Part shown: in pieces, positions 24,258 to 34,919 of the stretch
How positions within the stretch are numbered: the stretch's first letter is position 1
How the letters are laid out: every line of letters begins with the position of its first letter
From: Choristoneura fumiferana
Lineage: Eukaryota > Arthropoda > Insecta > Lepidoptera > Tortricidae
Length of the DNA: 64,000 bases
Assembly (NCBI RefSeq): GCF_025370935.1
Contig: NC_133481.1
Span: 9,575,038 to 9,639,037, forward strand
Direction: 5' to 3'
Notes under the pieces: generated by a model
Told to the model about the DNA's origin: nothing
Seen by the model: the letters and a program-made list of their open reading frames with translations, nothing else
Databases searched by the model: none
Program-made: the position numbers and the translations under genes

Positions 24258-26302
24258 ATGTTTAATATCAGTGAAAATTCCAAGGAATTCTATACAGAGC
24301 GATTGTCAAAATTTTTTGATGATATAGTCCACCTAGACTATTTCTACAATAATTTAATTTTTTTCATAATTATGTGCATCATATTCACGCTCAGTCTCAT
24401 CGGAAACTTGCTAACATGCTTAGTCATTTATTACGACAAATCCATGCATACTACACCTAATTACTATATGTTTAATTTGGCCATATCTGATTTTCTAGTC
24501 ACTCTGTCTATCATTTTACAAGGTGTTGAACAGCAAATTATAATTCACGAGAACGAGTACAGTAATCTCGTATGTGTAATACAATCGTTCTTCTTATTCA
24601 GCTTGTGGAATAGCAACATGTTGATGATGACGGCGTTAGCTATTGAAAGGTTCGTTGCAGTCTGTCACCCTTTTCGATTAAATTCGACACGAGTTGGGCC
24701 GAAAGTAGTGAAGAAAATTATTGTAATGTGGTTGATAGCAATCGCCGAGTCAGCGCTGGGGATGTTCAGTGTTGGACTTATTAAGACACCAAAATACGTC
24801 CTATGCTTTGTAATACCTACCCCTAAAGCCAGGATAGTAAACGGAGTGCTGGCGATTGTGACGTTCGTTGTACCACTGACAATTATGATTTTGGCCTATT
24901 CGAAGATAATGTTCAAAGTGAATACGAAACAAGAAGAAAACACTTGGAATAATACTTTCAATTACCAAGTGACCAAAAGGAAAATAAATAAATTCATGGG
25001 TAAGAGTGCACTAATATTTTTATATAGGTAATATAACTTATTGAAAGCATAATGCTGTCAGCGGCCGTTTCGCTTTTGCGGAGACACGCTTACAAAATTG
25101 CATATGTACCTACTACATATTTTCATTTTTGCAATTCTTTGTTTTGATTCGTTTGTGTTCTACAAATGTTGTTGTATTTGTGAGAGTTAATTAATGTCTT
25201 CTTTCTTTCTTTATTTATTTAGTTTGTTAACTATTTGTTATTGCGTTATATTTACTGCATGTAAAACTTTTATTTTTTTCAGTGGGAATGATGTTCATAT
25301 TCGTGGTGTGCTGGATGCCGTCTTTTGTTACGAGGCTGCTCCTTTCTGTGTTGGATGTCGATCAACTCCTAAATTTGCCTCAGGTTAGGACTACAATATC
25401 GTTATTTTGTTTATCATTTTATAATGTATATTTGGACTTTGCACAATCCAAACTTAGGTTAATGTTTTTCGAGAAGCTGCATGCATGAACACACTCTTGT
25501 TGGATATAGACGTAGCTGTCACAAGGTCGCGGGTGAGCAAAGTAATTATTTTTAAGTTCATCGATATGGACCTCCGCAAAGTAACTCTTGATTCAATAAA
25601 TTTATATTTAATTAAAACCATTTTTTTCCAGTGGTTCAGCATAGTTTTTCACATTTGCGCGGTTAACACGTGGGTTAGTGCTTTGTCCAATCCAATATTC
25701 TTCTGCCTCACATCGGTGAATTTCAGAAGAGCTCTCAGGGTAAATATAATAATATTTCTTAATAATACTTACATTCAAATTACAAATATTCCCATACTTG
25801 TTTTGGACCTCATGTTAGACAATTTTGAATAAAATATAAACATAGGTACTATTAGGTACGCTAAAATTCATGCACAATCACTCACTCACTACACATTTAT
25901 CCGTATTTTGTATATTTTAACTTAATACTTTATTACTTTTCCAACACTTTAACCGCGTCTGTCTGGCGTGGTACCTAGTGAGTTGGGAAAAAAAATAATG
26001 TAGTAAGTAGGTACTGAAGTAATTGATTATTGAACCGGACAATTATACTATTACAATTCAAATTAGTTACTGCTTGCTTAAAAATGATACGTAATTTTTA
26101 ATTTTATTTATTGAATTGATTTATTTGATGAATTTGTTGCCGTATCAGATATAAATATTCTAACATACCTACAGTATAATCGATTGTCTAAAACCATCCA
26201 ATTATGTTTCAGTCTTTCTGGAAAGTGAAGATCAAAACAATGTGCAGTATGAATACGAGTACTTACATAAAAAATGCCAGCAAACTTGACTTGAAGATTT
26301 AG
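24258..26302 (+). CDS. GPCR copy B, neuromedin-U/pyrokinin-receptor-like, 4 exons
   Basis: Exons 24258-24999, 25283-25383, 25632-25739 and 26213-26302 use the same phases as copy A and give 346 aa, the longest of the array because its last exon encodes 29 residues. It has the KSMHTTPNYY loop, I-E-R-F-V-A-V-C-H-P after TM3 (E-R-F, so the Y of E-R-Y is changed), a TM6 C-W-M-P, and TM7 NPIFF in place of NPxxY. Its N-terminus (EFYTERLSKFFDD) is the most diverged of the set and starts with N-I-S, a glycosylation site. Intron 2 holds a short repeat at 25557-25605 that matches the block beside the Penelope-like fragment at 4778. The gene appears intact. Ligand and G-protein coupling are unknown. Confidence 0.85.
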
Positions 26303-26509
26303 TGTTCATGTTTATTTTTAAAGTTTTACTGTAGTCAAAAATCAATTGGATTCATTAAACGTAAAAGAATGACCGACCTTTTATTACCTTTTGATTCCCG
26401 CGCTTTGTGCTAGTCTCTTAGGTACTTTTATTCGAAATCATAAAAGTAATCTACTCCATGAACTGTGTAAACTAATTCAATTAATTGGGTTACCTAGTGG
26501 TAGTAGGTA

Positions 26510-26610
26510 AGTGAAACCATTTAGATAATTACGTTTGTATGTGGATATTGTGAATGGCCTGGAACAAGTTACGCATAGACTTAGTTCACTTTCACGATTG
26601 GACCCGCTCG
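26510..26610 (+). promoter_or_regulatory. Upstream block of GPCR C, shared with GPCR A
   Basis: Counterpart of 20202-20290. It has GTGAAACCATTTAG, GTATGTGGAT and ACTTAGTTCACT in the same order before the start codon. It shows that the duplication that made A and C included upstream DNA. Confidence 0.35.
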
Positions 26611-26657
26611 TAGGTACTACATTTAAATCAATCTCTAAATAACCATTTTAATCATAT

Positions 26658-27640
26658 ATGGCGAATGTTTCCGGATCTTGGAATAAGCTACACTTAGAAA
26701 AGTGGAGATTGTTTTTGGAGAGAACAGGATATCATAATTATGATATTAATAATGATTTTAATTATCTGATACCTACTCTTAACAATGATAGGAATCATTT
26801 TTGTAGTCAGTCTCGTCGGAAATTCCACAACATTTTTTATTGTTTGTTATGATAAATATATGCACACTACAACCAATTATTACTTGTCGAACTTAGCAGT
26901 TAGTGATCTGATCTTATAATGTCATTTTACTATGTTGCTGGAAATATTCGGAACTGAAAGTGATCAGAATAGTTTGTTTATTGGCAAAGTAAAGTGGTTT
27001 TTAGTAGTCTGTTTGTGGAATAATAGCATATCACCGATGGCAACACTAGCAATCGAGAGGTACCTTGCGATTTGGCATCCTTTTATGTTAAATCCAATCT
27101 CAACGTGGAGGAGAGTGGCTAAGATAATCGTCCTACTGTGGCTGGTGGTGATAGCCGAGACATCGTTGGAGATGCAGTTTGTAGGCTTGGTCAAGTTCCA
27201 CCAGTTCACAACATGTTTCGCTATTCCCACTCCTTGGGCCAGAGTGGTCATGGAGTGTTAGGAGTGATTACATTTGTGATTCCCCTCTTTACTATGATAT
27301 TCGCTCATTCAATGATATTGTATAGAGTCATCACCTCAAAGATAGACAATACAAGAGACGCAATCATTAGTCAGCAGAATCCCAGAGGAAAAATTAGTAC
27401 CCTTGTCAGTGAGTATACATCCACACTTAGTTATTCAGAGCTCCAAAGATTATTTGTTGTTTTGTCGAAGTACTAGTATTTTAATGTGGTAGGTACTTGA
27501 TTGTTTTACAACGTTTTATATTATAAATACTACCAAGAACATCTTTCTTTATTATTCTCTAAATTTAATAAGTTTCTCATACCGTACATTGAAAGCAGTA
27601 TTGATAACCATGTACTTCTTAATCTGCGGGACGTATTGAG
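26658..27640 (+). pseudogene. GPCR copy C, decayed relative of copy A
   Basis: The start (MANVSGSWNKLHLEKWRLFLE) is close to copy A. The reading frame is then lost near residue 30-50. It resumes with a TM1-TM2 region (YMHTTTNYYLSNLAVSDLIL), which runs into a stop near 26918. It resumes again at 26932 through TM3-ECL2 (LAIERYLAIWHP, FAIPTPWARV), and shifts a third time at about 27245 in the TM5 entry. A donor-like AGTGAGTA near 27410 marks the old exon 1 end. A remnant of exon 2 (VLITMYFLICGTY, stop) is at about 27597-27640. Exons 3 and 4 were not found. At least three lesions make it a clear pseudogene, and a transposon sits just downstream. Confidence 0.88.
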
Positions 27641-27918
27641 CGTAGGTAGGTACGTTGTAAAAAGGTAATATTGTAAAGTTTGTATAGAAAGAACGTCGTT
27701 TTTTTCCTCGCATTAAAAGTAAAAAATAGACGCGAGACTAAACAACCATAATGGCACTCGAACTATAGACACCCTCGCTCTGCTCGGGTGGCTAAACATT
27801 TCGTGTCTTTATGGCTTGTTTTAGTCCCTTGTCGAACAAACTACTATTTATTCACACGAAATTAGCTATAGCTTGATCCATTTAATCTGATGTACACTTT
27901 ACTCTACAAACTTTCATA

Positions 27919-28803
27919 CAGGGTGTTCGGCACAAGGACCGTCAAATTTTTTTGGGATATTGTTGGGGTTATTTGCTATCTTTCCACCCTTGGACCTTGG
28001 GTCCTAAGGGTCACGGTTTTGGAGATATGATTTTTTAAATGTTTTTTTTTTCAAATTTTCCGAAATCCCGCCTTTAAACGTTCGTAACTTTTTTATTAAT
28101 GTACGTAAAATAATTATTTTTTTGTATTTAATACTTGGTAATACATGCTTGTTCAAATAATAATAGTTTTTATTATAATTCATTGTCTCAGAGGGACGTA
28201 CGAGGCTTTTATTGCAATAAATTACTGATTATGTGAAAAAAAATCTACTTCAAAAATCGATTATTAAAAAAAAGAAAGTAGTTAATTTTCTTTAAATTAC
28301 TTCTCTAGCTTATGACCGTTCTAACGATATGCTACACATTGACAAAAAATAAATCTGAGTCAAATTACGGGGGTATTCCGTCGCTAGGGCGGAAATTATT
28401 CGGAGTCAGCGAACTCTAAGTAACGTTATTTTTATGATAGTTTTTTTAATGGTTGGACGATTTGAACTTTATTTAATAGGTACTTCTGTGTTCTAGTTAT
28501 ATTTTTTTTCTTCTAACTGTTCTCCCCTGTTCTTAATGCACGCCCAACATCTCTTTCTTACTTGAACAGTTACGGTAGCTAGGTGCATTTCGGCTTTCAT
28601 TGTCATAAAAGCTGCGTTGATCCTTTCAATACCTCTCGCGCGTCGTCACCTCCGTAACATAAACTAACTCTTTCGCCCGTCCCCAGGCATTAAAATCTAA
28701 GGACATTTGGTCTAAAAGGACCTAAGATCCAAGGGCGAAAACATAGCAAATAACTCAAACAATGTCCCAAAAAAAATTGACGGTCCATGTGCCAAACACC
28801 CTG
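27919..28803. mobile_element. 885-bp TIR element with TA flanks, between GPCR C and D
   Basis: The ends are CAGGGTGTTCGGCACAAGG and, inverted at the right, CAGGGTGTTTGGCACATGG. The inverted similarity extends about 100 bp on each side, and TA dinucleotides flank both ends. The interior has no long open frame, so it is a non-autonomous DNA transposon. It may have removed or displaced the 3' exons of GPCR C. Confidence 0.75.
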
Positions 28804-28943
28804 TATAAATGAGCTCATAATGAGCAAACAACGAATACGCTATTAATCAGCTTAGCTCGGCGGACCTTACTTTGCTATTTATTATGAGCAAGTTGCTCTT
28901 AGTAGTAAGACACATTAGATATTATCTGTAATTTTCCAAAATA

Positions 28944-31900
28944 ATGAATAATTCAGTTGTTTCTAGTGAATTTAGCTTAGAAAAGTGGTCAGTTTTGTTA
29001 TCGGATGCCTTACAGGTAGAGGCTGAATATGCCAAAATAATGATGGCAACTTTCATTTGCATCATGTTTGTGCTTAGTCTTTTTGGAAATGGATTAACTT
29101 GCTACGTCATTTACAACGATAAATCAATGCACACGGCAACTAATTACTACTTATTTAACTTAGCAGTGTCGGATTCTATTCTAACTTTTGCCATTATGTC
29201 TGAGTTAGTCGATGAGACATCGGCATCGGTGTATCCTTACAGTGAGTGGGTCTGCCAAGTGCAGTGGTTTTCGGTGGCATGTTTATGGAATAATACCATG
29301 TTAACAATGACCGCCCTGGCTGTCGAGAGATATATAGCGATTTGGCATCCCTTAAAGTTAAAGTCCACTCCGGTTTGGCGGAGAATGATAAAGATTATTA
29401 TTCTATTGTGGCTGATGGCGATAGCTGAATCAGTGCCCGAGATGTTAAGCGTCACCCTTATAAAATCTAGGCAGACCACTGTATGCTTTGTGGTCCCTAC
29501 CCCGCTAGCAAGGATCGTAAATGGCGTGCTTGCAATTGTGACGTTCGTGATACCACTGCTGATCATGACCTTCGTATATGCAAGGATTGTTATAAAAGTT
29601 AACACTCGGCAGATAAAATTGAAACTTAATGTTTCGAGTCAAAAAAATAACAGTGGTAAAGTCAACAAGCTTATGGGTGAGTGTAAAATTGATTAGTTAA
29701 ACCTAGGTACCTACTTTGTCATATTTTTTAAACCTTAATTGAAATATTTTTTTAAAAGGGATATCTGTGACTTAAATCAGTATGTTTACTTAATTACTTA
29801 ACTTCATAGAAGTCATTTTTGCGCATTCATTAATTACTTATGGATGATTTTTGGCATTTTGGACCCATATAAGATAACTGGTGCTTTAGGAAAGGATCGG
29901 TAGCACTAAAACTCATAATGAGACGTACTTCAATGAAAGAAGATCTCACAGTTGTTTTCCTCAATGATTTACTCTTAAATATACACCTACTTATCACTCT
30001 GTTAGTAGTAATTGCACATTTCGACATGTCAAATCTTACGTAAGAATGGCTTTTACTCTCCGCCCCCACCCCGCTCGAGATAAGGATATGTACAGATTTC
30101 GAAAGTCCTCCCCCTCAGGACTTTTACATAATTATTGAATAGCCCCTTACAGTAAAGTTTTGGGAGTAAAGTTAATATAGATATCGTATTTTATCTGAAT
30201 TTTTAATGCGTTTGATCTGAACACGGCTTGTCTCCAGTAGCCATGACGCTGTCATTCGTGATTTGCTGGATGCCTTATTTCATCGAACGTATGCTGATCG
30301 CTGTGCTGGACCCTCACAAGTTACTCAATTTGGCTGAGGTACATCTTATTTTAACTAACAATTATTATATTTATATCTTTAAAACTTATTAAAATTACTT
30401 ATGTATAGTATAATCACGATGGAAAATACATTCTCTCGTTGTAGCAAAAGACCCATGAAACACTATTTATGATTTAAGTATATTCTTGTTTTGCTTTTAA
30501 TTATTATTATTCAATTGAATTCTAATTTGACATTCTAAATTCAATTTTTTATTTTTTATTCTGGCTGACAATTTATTGTAATAAGATTTATTTTTTTGTA
30601 TACATTTTGACGATCCTTTTGTGAATTTCCTGTAATTAACTGACAAGTGTTTATAATTGTATTTTTTCAAAAGGTAATAAATAAATCTAATCTAATCTAA
30701 TCTGTACAGTCGACGTCAAAGATATATTTACTTATACGTAAAAGTTACAAAAATAAGTTTCCGTAAAATGTGACAGAAAATACGAGTACATGTTTATATG
30801 ACACATGTTCTTCTGATGTTTTTACGCGATGTGCCATAATTAACTATTTATGTACCTAGATATACAATTTTTTAGTCGTATAATTAGACATAAATCTTGA
30901 CAAAAAACAAGTTTTCATGACAAGTTATTCATAACTCCTACTGTAGGGCATTAAATATTAATTTAGATTGAATTAATGTTTTTTAATGTTTTAGTTCTGG
31001 GGCTTTCTTGTAAAACTCGTCATCATCAACGGTTGGATAAGCGTCGTACTGAACCCTATATTATTCAGTCTTGTGTCGACGAAGTTCAGAAGGGCACTTA
31101 AGGTACGATGTTTGATTACTAAAATAACCTACGTTAGGTTAGGTTACAATTCTAAACTCCTCGTGGGCGTTTTCTGTTTAGCTCTTTGAACGTTGCTAAA
31201 GTCAATAACCTAACCAACAAAAAGTTGGAAAACCCCGACATTGTCACTTCAAAGTTTAATATCTCAAAAACGGCTGAACCGATTTTGATAAGACCTGTCT
31301 AAAAACTATCACTAAAAAACCTGCTTACAAATAAAAAATCCGCATTCAAATCGGCTCGCCCGTTTAAGAGCTACTGTGCCACAGACAGACAGACACACAT
31401 AGCGGTCAAACTTATAACACCCCTCTTTTTGCGTCGGGGGTTAAAAAAACATTAGTATAATAGATAAACCAGTCACTAGCGTATAATATACCTCTCCATT
31501 TCTTCCGTGGATGTCGTAAGAAGCGACAAAGGATAAAGGTTAATGTATACCGTGTGTGGCGACAGGCTAGCAACCTGTCACTATTGTACAGTTTTTATCA
31601 AATTTTAAACCTAAAATTGCTAAAAGTGGCTCCGAAGCGGTACCGTTTCGTGTGCTCTGCCTAGCCTACCCCATTTGAAGGGTCCACTGAAACTGAAAGA
31701 ACATAGGTACCTAGTCACCTTTTAATCTCAAAATGTAAAGCTCGTAAAGTATGACTTACCATTGAATTAAATAATCTGAAAACAATATAAATATTTTTTT
31801 TTAACTTTTAAATAAATAGTAACCATAGTAATTGTTCGTGATGACTAACTTTCAAACCGCTATAACTCAAAAAGTTACTAAGGTGACTAGACACGTTCTT

Positions 31901-32363
31901 CCCGTGGACCCTTCATTTGGGAATACAGGCGTGATGTTTCTGAGTGTGTGTGATTACATTATTGTTAATTGTAGTATTAATAGGCACGAAATATTAGGTG
32001 TTTTTATTTCGTTGCTTGATATTCATAGCATTTAATTTTTATATTATTATCATTCTTATTTATATTATTACCTTTGACGATTTGAAAATAAATTCTTGCA
32101 AGTTGACATTCATGTGTAAATTTTGATATAATATTATATTGAACGAATAAATAAACTAAATTATGTCTGACACATGCGAACCAATTCGTAGTGACCCGTG
32201 TATCTGTATTAAAATTATGTCTGTGTCTCACATTAGGTTTAATTGAAAGACTACAGAAAGTATATAATTCGCTATAATTATTTCAATCAAATTGTACTTT
32301 TAACTGATCTATTTTATTTTTCAGACTCTTTGGTATGTCAAAATAAGGAGAACGATGGAATAA
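28944..32363 (+). CDS. GPCR copy D, neuromedin-U/pyrokinin-receptor-like, 4 exons
   Basis: Exons 28944-29676, 30238-30338, 30995-31102 and 32325-32363 join in the shared phases to give 326 aa. It has KSMHTATNYYLFNLAVSD across the TM1-TM2 loop, closest in the set to the neuromedin-U-receptor consensus. It also has a VERYIAIWHP DRY region, CFVVPTPLARI after TM4, TM6 C-W-M-P and TM7 NPILF (Phe for Tyr). The N-terminus has the array motif FSLEKWSVLL and an N-N-S glycosylation site. The tail after TM7 is only about 25 aa and ends IRRTME. Introns 2 and 3 contain several repeat fragments. The open frames are clean and I judge the gene intact. Confidence 0.87.
31195..31570. repeat. Two interspersed repeat fragments, GPCR D intron 3
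   Basis: At 31195-31445 there is a non-coding block ending CACCCCTCTTTTTGCGTCGG with a CAGACAGACAGACACAC stretch. At 31480-31570 there is a LINE-type phrase, GTGGATGTCGTAAGAAGCGA. Both look like dispersed repeat sequence; neither encodes protein here. Confidence 0.45.
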
Positions 32364-33770
32364 AAGTAATCACCGGCTAGTTCTTCCCCTTGTCCTACAC
32401 GTCGGCCTAGCGAACGATCTCACATATATCTACCTCTCTATTTTTTCTACTAATCATTTTAGTGTTTCATGAATTAAAAGTATTCCTTAAGTATATATTT
32501 ATTTACATCTGCTAAGTTTCTGCTCGTGCTATAAGCAGCGTATGAAAATTCGGGGAACGTAATACTATCAGGTAAACTTAATCCACTTCTTAATAGTTTA
32601 TTCAGTAAACATGCTCCTTATATCGGTATCTATCTAGGTATACAAGCATGATAGTGGGTACACAGTGAACTCGCTTTCAGTTAACCAGTAATATTAAGCT
32701 TATGAGTTAACCAACGCCAAAGACTAATACAGGATGGTAAAGCACAATTTATTTTAAATAAATATTTATTTCGAAATGCTTAAATCTACTGGAAAAAATA
32801 CCTACCTATATAATAATAGGAAGCAGATACGAGTACAATATTTTAATCACGGCGTGGCATAGTGAACATAAAACTCACTTGGTTTGAAAAATAAAAGTAA
32901 AATAATCAAGAGGTCACTGTTAAAGGAAATTGCAGCAAAATATCTAGTAACCATTATACTACAGAATGCCACAGAATATTGAAATTGGATGGCCAGTACG
33001 ACGCTATTGACTGTAATTTATGCTCAATGTCATACGCACATATACAGGTAGATATACCTAGATTTAGACTTTCACGCCTCATATCGACAAAAATATAAAT
33101 TTCTGACAATAGTTATTTATGCAACAAGAGAACAAAGTTGTTTTTTTGTTGCGAGTGTTGATTTTGAATCCCGAGTAAGCGAAGGATTCTATAATTGAAT
33201 CACGAGCGTAGCGAGTGATTCTAGGTTAGAATCCTGAGAGCAGCAAGGGATTCAAACTAGGGTTGTAACGGAGGCCTTCTTAGTGGAGGCGGAGGAGGAT
33301 GCGAAGGCGACGCGTATCGCCTACGCGGATGCGGAGGTTAACGGAAGCGGATGCGAAGGTGAAAGTAGATGTGGAAAAAATAGCAGTTCATGTTTTATTG
33401 AAATCAAAAATCTCTAAAATTAAAAAAAAAACTACCGAATCTCACTTGTTTTGGGCTCCATCATGCATGTCACTTAAATAAGCAATTACTTTGTACAAAA
33501 TAACTTAAAATAGTCGCGGTTCAATCAAACAATTACATTACAACTTCGTACGTCCAAGCAACTAGACAGGTTCATTCCTGTCGTGTGTTATTTGACATAA
33601 TATGCCCGCCCCCACCCCGATCGCGTTCCCACCGCGCACCGCGCACTCATTGGTTCTTGATCGTCGTCAAACGAGAATAAACCTCATTATAACTCCGCAA
33701 AAAAATTTCGGAGGCGGAGGCGGAGGCGAAGATACGATTTCTTGCGGAACTTCCCCCTACCCTAATTCAA
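32364..33770. other. Intergenic region between GPCR D and copy E
   Basis: AT-rich sequence without a supportable exon. At 33270-33375 and again at 33711-33735 there is a purine-rich GGAGGCGGAGGCG-type degenerate repeat. It gives fortuitous open frames rich in Arg, Glu and Lys on both strands. Confidence 0.5.
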
Positions 33771-33771
33771 A

Positions 33772-33975
33772 CACACGAGATGCAAATAAGGGTGACTCTT
33801 TCCCGGCCCAGATAATGCCGACATGGAAATACCGACCTGTTTTTTGTGTACACGCCCATAAAAACTGACGTGAGCTTCTATGAGCGTGTACACGAAAAAC
33901 AGGGTCGGTATTTGCATCCCGGTATTATCCGGGCCGGGAAAGAGTGTCACCCGCAAAAAAACTTTTGTCTCGTGT
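33772..33975. mobile_element. Palindromic MITE of ~200 bp
   Basis: The left arm contains ACACGAGATGC, CTCTTTCCCGGCCC and GTGTACACGC. The right arm mirrors these as GCGTGTACACG, GGGCCGGGAAAGAG and TCTCGTGT. The hairpin loop is near 33870. It is non-coding. A degenerate relative lies at 10945-11075. Confidence 0.75.
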
Positions 33976-34007
33976 GACACAAACAATTTTTTACCTCAGC
34001 ATCGGTG

Positions 34008-34438
34008 CTATAAAATTTAAGATGGTGCCTACTCGGAAAGTGACCAGCTCTCTGCGTCTGTCTGTCTACTTCACGTAGCGTAGATTTAAAATATATAAAA
34101 ACTAACTTGAGATGTATTTATGGTAATGTGACGAGTAGGTAATGTTATATTTACTGAATTTGCAATAATTAGTACTTAGAAATCGTGAAACGAATGTAAG
34201 GTATTTAAAAAAACTTACCTCGGCTAGATAAGATAGATATTCGTCGTCTGCTATACACAAGAGTACTCTAGCCATGAAGAAGGGCGTCCAGCATACGAAA
34301 AATGATACCGTCATCGCTACTGGAAACAGTAGAAACATACTCAAGTAAGTCAAGCCCTGATAAAACTGTATTGCGGGTCGTGAACAGAAAAACCAGGGAT
34401 AATTTCCAGCAGACCAACTTGCTTTAAATCTAAATCTA
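34008..34438 (-). repeat. Inverted duplicate of GPCR E exon 2 region (arm A)
   Basis: This 431-bp block is the near-identical reverse complement of 35723-36153. It carries an antisense copy of GPCR E exon 2 at 34219-34319, complete with both splice sites and an unbroken reading frame, plus flanking intron sequence. It has no exon 1, 3 or 4 of its own on the minus strand, so it is an orphan exon copy and not a gene. Only scattered single-base differences and small end differences are visible, which points to a recent event, gene conversion, or an assembly artefact. Its inner edge abuts the hairpin MITE at 34440. Confidence 0.9.
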
Positions 34439-34439
34439 T

Positions 34440-34615
34440 AGAGCAGAAAAAATATATAAAAATCCTTTACTGCATTGTTTTAGATTTTTTTAATTGCACG
34501 ACCAAAGAGGCAACAATTATGTAACCGATTACATAATTGTTGCCTCTTTGGTCGTGCAATTAAAAAAATCTAAAACAATGCAGTAAAGGATTTTTATACA
34601 TTTTTTCTGCTCTAG
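34440..34615. mobile_element. Hairpin MITE abutting the inverted duplication
   Basis: A near-perfect palindrome of about 176 bp. GAGCAGAAAAAATATATAAA on the left is mirrored by a TTTATACATTTTTTCTGCTC-type right arm. The centre is TTATGTAA-CCGA-TTACATAA, a four-base loop. It has no coding content. The left edge coincides within a base or two with the end of the duplicated arm A. Confidence 0.8.
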
Positions 34616-34919
34616 AGCAGAAAAGTCCCGCTTTGTGCTGGGTATTTAGTGCGGTTATGATGAAATTAAAGCATAGTTGGAAGAAAAAACTACTTACTTA
34701 ATACTGGCAATTATCCAATTAATCCTCGATGATACATGCCTATGCAAACGTTACTAATATTATGTTTAGAATCCAACGATAAACAAACAACCTCGTTCAG
34801 TTCGTAGCGTTATGTTGCCTCTGCACTACGTACCAGCAATATTTCATGCGAAATATGCTAGAAATTATTTTTATAAATTTGTTTAAAACGAAAGAATAAA
34901 TTGTGATAAATATACCAAA

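Noticed and set aside
33299..33481. Arg/Lys-rich open frame as a basic protein
   Set aside because: It comes from a degenerate GGAGGCGGATGCG repeat. Similar purine-rich units recur at 33711-33735.
34102..34353. Minus-strand receptor gene fragment
   Set aside because: It is the inverted copy of GPCR E exon 2 with flanking intron. No matching antisense exon 1, 3 or 4 is present.
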